Assembly (NCBI GenBank): GCA_002439605.1
Contig: DJOI01000066.1
Location: forward strand, 4,678-30,369
DNA length: 25,692 nucleotides
DNA from: Candidatus Segatella mututuai
Lineage (GTDB): Bacteria; Bacteroidota; Bacteroidia; Bacteroidales; Bacteroidaceae
Reading direction: 5' to 3'
Shown here: positions 14,460 to 21,556 of the stretch, in pieces
Numbering within the stretch: position 1 is the first letter of the stretch
How the letters are laid out: every line of letters begins with the position of its first letter
Made by a program: the position numbers and the translations under genes
Notes under the pieces: generated by a model
The model's database searches: none
Seen by the model: the letters and a program-made list of their open reading frames with translations, nothing else
Told to the model about the DNA's origin: nothing

Positions 14460-15617
14460 ATGAAGAAGAACATCAAAAAGAACTTTCTGTTCTCTATCTT
14501 GGCATTTCTGAGCCTAACGATTCAAGCTCAGAAATATCAAGGAAGTATCGTTGATGCAGAAAGCCAACAAAGTTTGCCTTTCGCCACTATCTATATTGAC
14601 GCAGACCATAAAGCCTTGGCTAATACAAATGGAAAATTTTCCATAGAGACCACATCTACTGGTCATGCCAAGATTAGTTGTGTTGGGTATCAAGAAATCC
14701 TTGTACCCATCACCTCTCTCAACTCAACCATCAAACTAAAGCCTTACACCATCAACCTAAAAGAGATTACAGCTTATCCTATAGATGTCATCATCAATAA
14801 GATTATCAACAAGTTACAAGCTGAAACCGTTCAACATAAAGAACAAACATCTAATTTCTTCTTCCGCCAATCCACCTTTAATGATAATGTCTGCAACGAG
14901 TTTATAGAGAGTTGCTTCTGTGCAAAATCTGAGATTTCTCTCAGAGGATTGTCTTTGATTACAGGCAGATATGCAGCCTTACCCACAACAGAAAGCTGTA
15001 AATATTCTTATTGCACCAACTTCTTCTCATTATCACAATTGGGAATTTTGTCACGTAAAGTAGTGAAAAACATGCCCATTCCCATATTGACAAAAGACTA
15101 CAAGAAGTATTATCATGTAGACTATACTGTTCTCCAAGATCAGCAACATTACATCTATATGATTTCCTTCAAAGCGAAGAAGGGAATTCACCGTAGTATT
15201 CTAGAAGGCAACCTTTACGTGGACAGCGAATCACTTGATGTCCTTAAATTTGCCGGACATCTCTCGCATTCCACTCTAACTCCGTCTAAACACGAGAAAC
15301 TTCCTCTCAACTTATCCATAAACACTTTGTACACTACGAAAAGAGGATTTACAGAGGTGGAAAGTGAATACATCAATGGTAGCTATCACTATCTCAGCAA
15401 GCAAATTCGTATCAACATGCTTGTATTCAACATTGGCGAGCAAAAGTTGAAAGGAAAGAAGCACATCAAATATAACGATAACCTCAAAGAGATTATTGCC
15501 AAGCAGAAATACAATCCACAATTTTGGAAAATGAACTTTGGCATCAAGCGAACTAAACTTGAACGACAAGTGATAGAACTCTTTGAAAACAAAAATGTAT
15601 TCACAAACGTAAAATAG
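14460..15617 (+). CDS. Exported protein with carboxypeptidase-like regulatory domain
   Basis: A 385-residue envelope protein. The signal peptide ends at IQA-Q (about residue 23). It is followed by a transthyretin-like beta-sandwich of the CarboxypepD_reg-like family (about 24-105: KYQGSIVDAESQQSLPFATIYI...GKFSIETTS...KISCVGYQE), the same module found at the N-terminus of SusC-type receptors. The remaining ~280 residues have no motif I can name; they are beta-rich with basic patches near the C-terminus. Related Bacteroidota proteins of this layout are exported and of unknown function. No catalytic residues are seen. The gene shares an almost identical promoter with the SNF2 gene that follows. 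Confidence 0.75.
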   Translation: MKKNIKKNFLFSILAFLSLTIQAQKYQGSIVDAESQQSLPFATIYIDADHKALANTNGKFSIETTSTGHAKISCVGYQEILVPITSLNSTIKLKPYTINLKEITAYPIDVIINKIINKLQAETVQHKEQTSNFFFRQSTFNDNVCNEFIESCFCAKSEISLRGLSLITGRYAALPTTESCKYSYCTNFFSLSQLGILSRKVVKNMPIPILTKDYKKYYHVDYTVLQDQQHYIYMISFKAKKGIHRSILEGNLYVDSESLDVLKFAGHLSHSTLTPSKHEKLPLNLSINTLYTTKRGFTEVESEYINGSYHYLSKQIRINMLVFNIGEQKLKGKKHIKYNDNLKEIIAKQKYNPQFWKMNFGIKRTKLERQVIELFENKNVFTNVK

Positions 15618-15662
15618 TAAAGTATAGAATATAAGGCAAAGAGCCAAATTTTAGCAAGAAAT

Positions 15663-15705
15663 CTGTCGCAATCTTATATTTTTTGTAACTTTGCGACAGG
15701 TTTTT
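15663..15705 (+). promoter_or_regulatory. Promoter with inverted-repeat operator, copy 2 (also terminator-shaped)
   Basis: TGTCGCAA (15664-15671), 19 nt, TTGCGACA (15691-15698), with -7 box TAACTTTG at 15686-15693. It matches copy 1 over about 41 bp with two differences (GC versus TT). The 9-bp stem CTGTCGCAA/TTGCGACAG followed by GTTTTT could also terminate the upstream gene's transcript. It lies 22 nt before the SNF2 start codon. Confidence 0.68.
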
Positions 15706-15727
15706 AAATAATCAAACAATTAAGACA

Positions 15728-18283
15728 ATGGCAAGAAACAATAAAGAAAACCAAAGCAACAAGGCTAGCAAGGCTTCTGCTAGCAAAGCTACCGCCTCCA
15801 CCAAGAAAGCCACCAAAAAGAAAAAGAAAAAGCTCGTTATCTCCCATATCGTCAAACCTGAGAAGATGAGCTTGGAGGAGTGGCAGGTGAAACTTCGCCA
15901 ACAGGCTTCCAAGACCGAACGCTTTGTAATCAGTAGCGTAGATGAGGAACTTTGCCCTGGTGAATATATCGTTCGCAACCCAGAGAAGCACAACGAATAT
16001 AAGGTGGTGTATCGTGGAGCCAACAGCGAATGGAATTATTGTTCTTGCATGGATTTCAAGACTTCGAGACTCGGCACATGCAAGCATATCGAAGCCGTGA
16101 AGAATTGTTATATCGGAAAGAAAGGAACTCATGTGCATCGTGAGATTCCTCCTTACACCTCCGTCTATCTCTCCTATCGTGGTGAACGATGCGTAAAGAT
16201 TCGCATCGGTTCTGACAACAAGGAAGAATACGAGCGTCTTGCCAAGGATTATTTCGACGAAAACCATGTCCTGAAGGAAGCTGCTTATGCCCATATCGGC
16301 TCTTTTCTGAAACAAGCCAGACAGATAAGCGATACCTTCAGATGCTATAAGGATGCCATTGACTTTATCGTGGATATTCGTGAGAAGGCAACAAGAAAGA
16401 AGATAGTTGAAACCTACGATGACAAGAAACTCGATGAGCTTCTGAAAGTTACCCTCTATCCTTACCAAAAGGAGGGCATCCGCTTTGCTGCCAAGGCTGG
16501 CAAGGCTATCATCGCCGACGAGATGGGCCTCGGAAAGACCATCCAAGCCATCGGCACAGCCGAACTATTGCGCAAGGAAGGTCTCATTGGCTCTGTACTC
16601 ATCCTCTGCCCTACCTCCTTGAAGTATCAGTGGCGAAGTGAAATCAAGAAGTTCACCGATGCCGAAGTCTATGTCATTGAGGGAAGCCATCTCAAGCGAA
16701 AGGAGGCTTACAATCGACCAGAGCCTTACAAGATTATCTCCTACAACAGTGCCGCCAACGACATCAAGATACTCGGTAGTTTGCAAACCGACATGCTCAT
16801 CATGGACGAGGTACAACGCTTGAAGAACTGGAACACCCAGATTTCCCGTGCGGCAAGAAAGATTGAGTCTGATTACTCCGTGATTCTATCGGGCACGCCT
16901 TTGGAGAACAAGCTCGACGAGCTTTACTCCATCGTGGAGTTTGTGGATAACTTCCGCCTTGCTCCTTATTATCTCTTCAAGGAGAACCATATCATCACAG
17001 ACGAGACTGGCAAGGTGCTGGGATACAAAAACTTGAACGAGATAGGCAAGAAACTCAGCGACATACTCATCCGTCGCCGCAAGAAAGACGTAAAGCTACA
17101 GATGCCTAAGCGAATGGACAAGAATCTCTTTGTTCCGATGACTAAGGAACAAATGGGGATGCACCAAGAGTGGCAAAACAACGTACGCATGTTAGTCTTG
17201 AAATGGAGAAGAATGCACTTTTTGTCTGATAAGGATCGTAAACGCCTCATGCTTTTCCTCTCTCAGATGCGAATGGTATGCGACAGCAGTTACATCCTCG
17301 ACCAAAAGACGAGATACGACACCAAGGTAGATGAGTGCGTCAATATCATCAACGACATCATCAGCGAGGAAGGCGAAAAGGTAGTGGTATTCAGCCAATG
17401 GGAACGCATGACTCGCCTCATTGCCAAGGAACTGGAGAAGAAGGAGATTGGCTTCGAGTATCTCTATGGTGGCGTACCATCCGAGAAACGCAAGAACTTG
17501 GTGGACAACTTCATGAACGAGCCATCGAGCCGAGTATTTCTTTCCACAGATGCCGGTAGCACTGGCTTGAACCTGCAAGCTGCCGCCACCATCATCAACA
17601 TCGACTTGCCTTGGAATCCAGCCGTGCTCGAACAGCGTATCGGTCGCATATACCGTCTCTGTCAGCAGAGCAACATCCAGGTTATCAACCTCGTAGCTCC
17701 CCACTCCATCGAGGAAAGTATGCTTGGCAAACTTCGTTTCAAGACATCCTTGTTTGAGGGCGTATTGGACGACGGAGAGGACTCAGTATTCATCAGCGAC
17801 GATAAGTTCAGCAAGATGATGGAAACTGTAAGCGGCATCGTGGAAGAGGTGGAGGAAACATCGAGTTCTGCTGATGCAGAAGCTATTAAAGAATCTACTG
17901 CCTCTACAATATCTGTCGAAGAGGAAGAAAAGCCGAAGGACTCGTTGAATGAAGAGAAGAAAGAAACAAAAGATGAGAAAGCCGTATCTTCAGATACTAT
18001 TTCTGGCGATACAACCGAAGCTGACACGCCAAAGGCAACTATTGACACAGGTGCCAGTACTTCCCATCGCCCTGCCCAACCAAAGGATTTGGTGGCCCAA
18101 GGCGTTTCCTTCCTCTCTGGTTTGGCAGAGACGTTGAAGTCGCCAGAGGCAACAGCGCAACTAGTAGACTCCATCATAGAGAAAGATGAGCAGACTGGCG
18201 AGACATCCATCAAGATTCCTGTGGAAAATAAAGAGACAGTCTCTAACCTTCTGAATCTCATAGGGAAATTGTTTGCAAAATAA
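15728..18283 (+). CDS. SWIM zinc-finger SNF2-family ATPase (DEAD/DEAH superfamily 2)
   Basis: An 851-residue Swi2/Snf2-type DNA translocase, likely remodelling protein-DNA complexes; the cellular role is not known. Order: a Lys/Ala/Ser-rich histone-H1-like tail (1-36); a SWIM zinc finger (Cys105-x-Cys107...Cys118-x-His120); SF2 ATPase lobe 1 with Walker A DEMGLGKT (Lys270), motif II MDEVQRL (Asp360; DEVQ instead of the usual DEAH) and SGTPLENKLDELYS; lobe 2 with STDAGSTGLNLQAA and QRIGRIYRLCQ (about 640). Then an acidic Ser/Thr/Glu-rich, probably disordered linker (about 710-790) and a conserved-looking last 65 residues (DLVAQGVSFLSGLAETL...LIGKLFAK). It has its own operator-promoter and ends before tandem arrays. 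No methylase or nuclease partner is adjacent. Confidence 0.9.
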   Translation: MARNNKENQSNKASKASASKATASTKKATKKKKKKLVISHIVKPEKMSLEEWQVKLRQQASKTERFVISSVDEELCPGEYIVRNPEKHNEYKVVYRGANSEWNYCSCMDFKTSRLGTCKHIEAVKNCYIGKKGTHVHREIPPYTSVYLSYRGERCVKIRIGSDNKEEYERLAKDYFDENHVLKEAAYAHIGSFLKQARQISDTFRCYKDAIDFIVDIREKATRKKIVETYDDKKLDELLKVTLYPYQKEGIRFAAKAGKAIIADEMGLGKTIQAIGTAELLRKEGLIGSVLILCPTSLKYQWRSEIKKFTDAEVYVIEGSHLKRKEAYNRPEPYKIISYNSAANDIKILGSLQTDMLIMDEVQRLKNWNTQISRAARKIESDYSVILSGTPLENKLDELYSIVEFVDNFRLAPYYLFKENHIITDETGKVLGYKNLNEIGKKLSDILIRRRKKDVKLQMPKRMDKNLFVPMTKEQMGMHQEWQNNVRMLVLKWRRMHFLSDKDRKRLMLFLSQMRMVCDSSYILDQKTRYDTKVDECVNIINDIISEEGEKVVVFSQWERMTRLIAKELEKKEIGFEYLYGGVPSEKRKNLVDNFMNEPSSRVFLSTDAGSTGLNLQAAATIINIDLPWNPAVLEQRIGRIYRLCQQSNIQVINLVAPHSIEESMLGKLRFKTSLFEGVLDDGEDSVFISDDKFSKMMETVSGIVEEVEETSSSADAEAIKESTASTISVEEEEKPKDSLNEEKKETKDEKAVSSDTISGDTTEADTPKATIDTGASTSHRPAQPKDLVAQGVSFLSGLAETLKSPEATAQLVDSIIEKDEQTGETSIKIPVENKETVSNLLNLIGKLFAK

Positions 18284-18318
18284 GAATGACAACTAACCCC
18301 CAAGATCGCGCACGGGCT

Positions 18319-18381
18319 GTTCACAATCGTTTACACCATGTTCATAATCGTTCATAACTATTCACTGCACATTCAGTTTTT
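18319..18381. repeat. Degenerate 21-bp tandem array with 10-11-bp half-units
   Basis: Units begin at 18319, 18340 and 18361. Each contains two TTCAC/TTCAT-like half-units at 10-11-bp steps: GTTCACAATC, GTTTACACCAT, GTTCATAATC, GTTCATAACTA, TTCACTGCAC, ATTCAG. The period equals one helical turn per half-unit. Confidence 0.65.
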
Positions 18382-18426
18382 GCACAAAATACAGCAAGAA
18401 AAAGAACCCTCGAAAATTACCTGAAG

Positions 18427-18518
18427 TCATGTCGTACGACTATACAACCTCATGTCGTACAACTATACGACCTCATGTTGTACGTTCATAGCAACTATAG
18501 TTGTACGACATGACAACC
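18427..18518. repeat. 23-bp tandem array including an 18-bp inverted copy
   Basis: Units at 18427-18449, 18450-18472 and 18473-18495 start TCATGT(C/T)GTAC and are about 23 bp. The fourth (18496-18518) is in inverse orientation: 18496-18513 is the exact reverse complement of 18450-18467. GTCGTACGAC inside unit 1 is itself palindromic. The array lies in the convergent gap between the SNF2 gene and the nucleotidyltransferase gene; a T run at 18533-18540 follows. Confidence 0.85.
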
Positions 18519-18545
18519 TCATAAAAACATGTGTTTTTTTAGAGT

Positions 18546-18854
18546 TTAACAAGCCTCATACACCTCAATTCCCCTCCTATCAATATGCCCTTTGAGTTCT
18601 GCATTTTTCAAGTCCTTATAGATACAGAAATCGAACTCATAAGGCAGGAGGAGGTCATCTATCTCGTTCTTGAGACAAAGGAGGTCATCAAGCGACAAAG
18701 TTTCTCCAGTCAATGCTATGTCAACATCAGAGAAAGGCTTGTTGGTTCCTTTGGCTCTTGAACCGAAAAGGATTGCTCGTTTGATATGAGGGAAATGGGA
18801 GAATACAGAGAACACTCTCTCCCATTCCTCTTCTTCTATACCATATTTCTTCAT
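18546..18854 (-). CDS. MNT-type minimal nucleotidyltransferase (MntA/HI0073-like antitoxin)
   Basis: A 102-residue single-domain nucleotidyltransferase of the Pol-beta superfamily. The active site is complete: Gly31-Ser32 in LFGSRAKG, ten residues, Asp43-x-Asp45 in FSDVDIAL (GSX10DXD), and the third acidic residue Asp75 in YEFDFCIY. Its upstream partner is the HEPN-like protein ending 43 nt before. In studied HEPN-MNT pairs the MNT protein neutralises the HEPN RNase by adding AMP to a tyrosine next to the catalytic histidine; that role is inferred here. It would be the second gene of the transcript. Confidence 0.88.
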   Translation of the reverse strand: MKKYGIEEEEWERVFSVFSHFPHIKRAILFGSRAKGTNKPFSDVDIALTGETLSLDDLLCLKNEIDDLLLPYEFDFCIYKDLKNAELKGHIDRRGIEVYEAC

Positions 18855-18897
18855 CTCTTAACTCTAAAAGTTAGTATATTTGCAGAAAGAAGGCTTT

Positions 18898-19335
18898 TTA
18901 TACTTCTGATGCCCTGATGACATTCATCTTCTCACTAAACTTCACAAATATCGGAAGATAATCATGGATGATTTGATTGAAGACCATGCTAAACTCCTCC
19001 TCGTCATAGCAATGAGAAGTAAGATTGCGAGAAGAAATGGTACTCATCCATGCCGTATCTTCGATGATTCCCATTTGCAAAGCCTTGCGAATGGCATCCC
19101 TCGAACCTTGTACATCGGTATAACCTTGATATTCCTCATAATCCTTCATCACCTTCCAAGCCAATTCTTGCGTATATTCAAAACGTTGCACAAGACCTTC
19201 TTTCAAAAGGTCATCTACCTCACCACTAAATTGTTTCTCGGTTGAAACAATCTTAGCAGCGTTCTGCAATCGAGCCACCGCCTTATCATAGTTGCTTAAT
19301 CGCTGTATCCAACGAATATCTTGATTCTCTGTCAT
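18898..19335 (-). CDS. HEPN-like nucleotidyltransferase-substrate-binding protein (HI0074 family)
   Basis: A 145-residue helical protein of the HI0074 / NTase substrate-binding family, related to HEPN toxins. It contains the family motif RFEYTQELAWKVMKDY (about 51-66) and SRNLTSHCYDEE, which satisfies the HEPN RNase pattern RX4HXY with Arg103, His108 and Tyr110. Tyr110 is in the position modified by MntA in characterised pairs. HEPN first and MNT second is the usual gene order of the type VII toxin-antitoxin arrangement. A consensus promoter lies directly upstream. Toxicity is inferred by family; the HI0074 branch itself was first described simply as the partner of a nucleotidyltransferase. 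Confidence 0.88.
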   Translation of the reverse strand: MTENQDIRWIQRLSNYDKAVARLQNAAKIVSTEKQFSGEVDDLLKEGLVQRFEYTQELAWKVMKDYEEYQGYTDVQGSRDAIRKALQMGIIEDTAWMSTISSRNLTSHCYDEEEFSMVFNQIIHDYLPIFVKFSEKMNVIRASEV

Positions 19336-19352
19336 AGCTTTCTATTTTAGGG

Positions 19353-19384
19353 CAAAGATACGGAAAACAATAGAAAACCACAAA
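19353..19384 (-). promoter_or_regulatory. Promoter of the HEPN/MNT pair
   Basis: Reverse strand: TTTG (19384-19381), 20-nt spacer, TATCTTTG (19360-19353), 17 nt before the ATG. The leader is only about 10 nt. Confidence 0.7.
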
Positions 19385-19482
19385 AAAGTATATACATTTA
19401 ACATCATTTGCCTAAAAAATCTATTTTTTCATTTTCTGCTACATTTTCTATTGCCGTTATCTATCCTTTCAACTATTTTTTG

Positions 19483-19490
19483 TACTTTTG
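19483..19490 (+). promoter_or_regulatory. -7 box for the exported protein at 19517
   Basis: TACTTTTG matches TAnnTTTG, 26 nt before the ATG; no clear -33 box at the expected distance. Confidence 0.55.
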
Positions 19491-19516
19491 CAGTATCGTA
19501 ACCAAAACACAAGAAA

Positions 19517-20215
19517 ATGAAAAGAATAATGACAACGTTCTGTTTTAAGACTTGCTTAGTAGCATTGCTTTTATGCAATACAAGTACTATCAACGCTCAA
19601 GGCTTTTTCAAAAAAATGGGAAAAGCTATACTAAAAACTGCTGAAGCTATTGCAGACAGCAAAGAAAGCAACACAAAAGAAGATACCTTCCCTATACAAA
19701 TCCAAAGGAGATCTTCCAACGATACATGGAAGAAAAAAGGAGAGCGCACGTACTTCGATTTTGTAAGAATAACAAGAGAGGACAATGACGGAAACACATT
19801 TGTCGACAGTTTATTCGTCGAACCTCTCCATGATTGGAATTGCTCTAAGGATGACATCAAGAAATATATGGATTGCAACGACTACCGCAACATAGACAAC
19901 TCCACTCGTATGATGTTTGCTAAAAAGCAGGAAAAAAACGATACCGACGAGGAAGCAAGCGAGGGCATGACTGCTTATACTATCCTGAATGGCAAGCTCA
20001 TCATGGCTTCCAGTTCTTTCAGCCAGGTCACCAAAGCAGAGGTTCTCAAGTGGTTCCACAAGCACTATACCCTAAAAGAAAAGGACGACAGCAATTATAA
20101 TGATTCTTACACCTTCTATAGCAAAAATAATGACACAAGCGTGACCGTTAGTTTCTCTAATTTCAATAATTCAGAGAAGAGTAATGTTAGTATTGTTTAT
20201 ATAAACAATATATAG
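19517..20215 (+). CDS. Exported protein of unknown function
   Basis: A 232-residue protein that I do not recognise. The N-terminus is a signal peptide ending near INA-Q (about residue 27), followed by a short basic amphipathic stretch (GFFKKMGKAILKTAEAIADSK) and a hydrophilic mixed alpha/beta body. The body is rich in Asn, Asp and Lys, ending in beta-strand-like segments (DTSVTVSFSNFNNS...VSIVYINNI). There is no lipobox, repeat or catalytic motif. A second in-frame Met at codon 5 is an alternative start. It lies between its own -7 box and a terminator, so it is probably monocistronic. Its restricted, low-complexity composition suggests a lineage-specific periplasmic or envelope protein. Confidence 0.7.
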   Translation: MKRIMTTFCFKTCLVALLLCNTSTINAQGFFKKMGKAILKTAEAIADSKESNTKEDTFPIQIQRRSSNDTWKKKGERTYFDFVRITREDNDGNTFVDSLFVEPLHDWNCSKDDIKKYMDCNDYRNIDNSTRMMFAKKQEKNDTDEEASEGMTAYTILNGKLIMASSSFSQVTKAEVLKWFHKHYTLKEKDDSNYNDSYTFYSKNNDTSVTVSFSNFNNSEKSNVSIVYINNI

Positions 20216-20260
20216 CATATAAATATGAATACAAAATAACAAGACTCTCTAAACTCCGTC

Positions 20261-20301
20261 CGCAATTCTATAGTTTTTACTATCGGATTGCGACATTTTT
20301 T
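20261..20301 (+). terminator. Terminator between the two exported-protein genes
   Basis: CGCAAT (20261-20266) pairs with ATTGCG (20287-20292), with inner ATAGT/ACTAT, followed by six T's at 20296-20301. The right arm reads TTGCGACA, again the half-site seen at 14.4 and 15.7 kb. Confidence 0.75.
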
Positions 20302-20311
20302 GTTGTTTCTA

Positions 20312-20341
20312 TTGTTATTTCCTTATTTTTTCATATCTTTG
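20312..20341 (+). promoter_or_regulatory. Promoter of the exported protein at 20369
   Basis: TTG (20312-20314), 19-nt spacer, TATCTTTG (20334-20341), 27 nt before the ATG. Confidence 0.65.
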
Positions 20342-20368
20342 CCCAAATAAAACCAAAAATATAAGAAC

Positions 20369-21427
20369 ATGAAAAGAATACTACTGCCGCTCTGTCTATT
20401 GATAAGCTATACTTTGAGCTTGCAAGCACAAGTTACAAACCTTGAAGAAACCAAAGAAGATTCTGTCATCAATGTTATCGCCTATTTCTGCAAAGGCGAT
20501 ACCATGAAATATACCTATACGGATGCTGTTTATAAAATTGCGCAAAAAGACACCATTACCTCCAGCTTTTACACCCGCGACTGCATGATAGTAGTAACAG
20601 ATTCCACCGCCCAAGGCTATAAGATGGAACTAACACCATTCGAGGTAGAAGTAGCGGACGACTCTACCGCCAACACATTGGAGACCAAGATGAACGTCGC
20701 CATTCTGAAGGGCTTCACCAATATCAAAATCAAATTTCACACCGATGAATTAGGCACGATAGAAGCCATCGACAATTGGCGTGAAGTAAGAGACCTGTTC
20801 CTGAACGGCACCAAAAAGGCTTTTGACGAATTATACAGCCAGACGCCAGACATAGATTCCTTCATGCCAAGGAAGAATTTTGAAAACATGATAGCAATCA
20901 GCATGAGAAATGAAGAGGCAGTCAGAGAATGCATCGAAGAATTACCCTTGCTATTCGATTGCCATGGAAAGCAATTCAAGATAGGCACTACAGAAGTCAC
21001 AGACTCGACGGCCTCACTTTATCCTACCAAAATAAAAGTATTGGCTTCATACACACAAGATGAAGAGGAGGGAACGGAAGGAGACTACACACTCGTCTCC
21101 AGCAGTACAACAGCCATTCCTCCTAAAGACACCAAGCAACTCATAGGATTTGTCTTCCAAAGTCTCTTCTCTGGAGAATTGGGCAAGAAAGGAGAGGCTT
21201 TCGTCCAAGATTCTCTTGAAAGCGTACTCAAGAACGACAGTATGAAAGTAGAGAATTATGAGAAATACTATATCTTCGGAAACGGTTGGCCTGCCCACAT
21301 GCAAACCCTCAAGTCATCAGGCTTTTCTTTCCAAAAGAAAGTGGAATGCAAGTCGATAGACTGGTATTACCGCTCTTGGAAGGGTTATGCCATAAAAGGC
21401 GAAGAAGAAGATAAGAAAGAGTTATAA
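20369..21427 (+). CDS. Exported protein of unknown function
   Basis: A 352-residue protein with a clear signal peptide (MKRILLPLCLLISYTLSLQA-Q, cleavage about residue 20) and no lipobox. I recognise no family. The mature part alternates beta-strand segments (DTMKYTYTDAVYKIAQKD, YKMELTPFEVEV) with an amphipathic middle (about 130-200, IEAIDNWREVRDLFLNGTKKAF...). Three cysteines in the mature chain could allow disulfides. Repeated Asp-Ser/Thr pairs (DSTA, DSVI) give an acidic, periplasmic character. It has its own promoter and converges on mutS. Function cannot be inferred; a role in the envelope is the only supported statement. Confidence 0.72.
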   Translation: MKRILLPLCLLISYTLSLQAQVTNLEETKEDSVINVIAYFCKGDTMKYTYTDAVYKIAQKDTITSSFYTRDCMIVVTDSTAQGYKMELTPFEVEVADDSTANTLETKMNVAILKGFTNIKIKFHTDELGTIEAIDNWREVRDLFLNGTKKAFDELYSQTPDIDSFMPRKNFENMIAISMRNEEAVRECIEELPLLFDCHGKQFKIGTTEVTDSTASLYPTKIKVLASYTQDEEEGTEGDYTLVSSSTTAIPPKDTKQLIGFVFQSLFSGELGKKGEAFVQDSLESVLKNDSMKVENYEKYYIFGNGWPAHMQTLKSSGFSFQKKVECKSIDWYYRSWKGYAIKGEEEDKKEL

Positions 21428-21483
21428 GTTATTTATACAGTACCTTATCCTATCCACAGGAGGATAAAACCTCTCCCTTTATT

Positions 21484-21519
21484 GGCAGGGCGGACGCATC
21501 AAAATGCGTTCGCCCTGTC
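21484..21519. terminator. 16-bp hairpin between convergent genes
   Basis: Arms 21484-21499 and 21504-21519 (core GGGCGGACGCAT / ATGCGTTCGCCC, two G-T wobbles) around loop CAAA. No T run follows on either strand, so it may act as a bidirectional roadblock or mRNA 3' end stabiliser rather than a classical terminator. A second small stem TTATCC/GGATAA lies just upstream. Confidence 0.6.
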
Positions 21520-21556
21520 TATAGAGACTAACCTTTATCCACATAAAAAGCAACCT

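Noticed and set aside
18427..18518. CRISPR array
   Set aside because: The 23-bp units are contiguous without unique spacers, are degenerate, and no cas gene is nearby.
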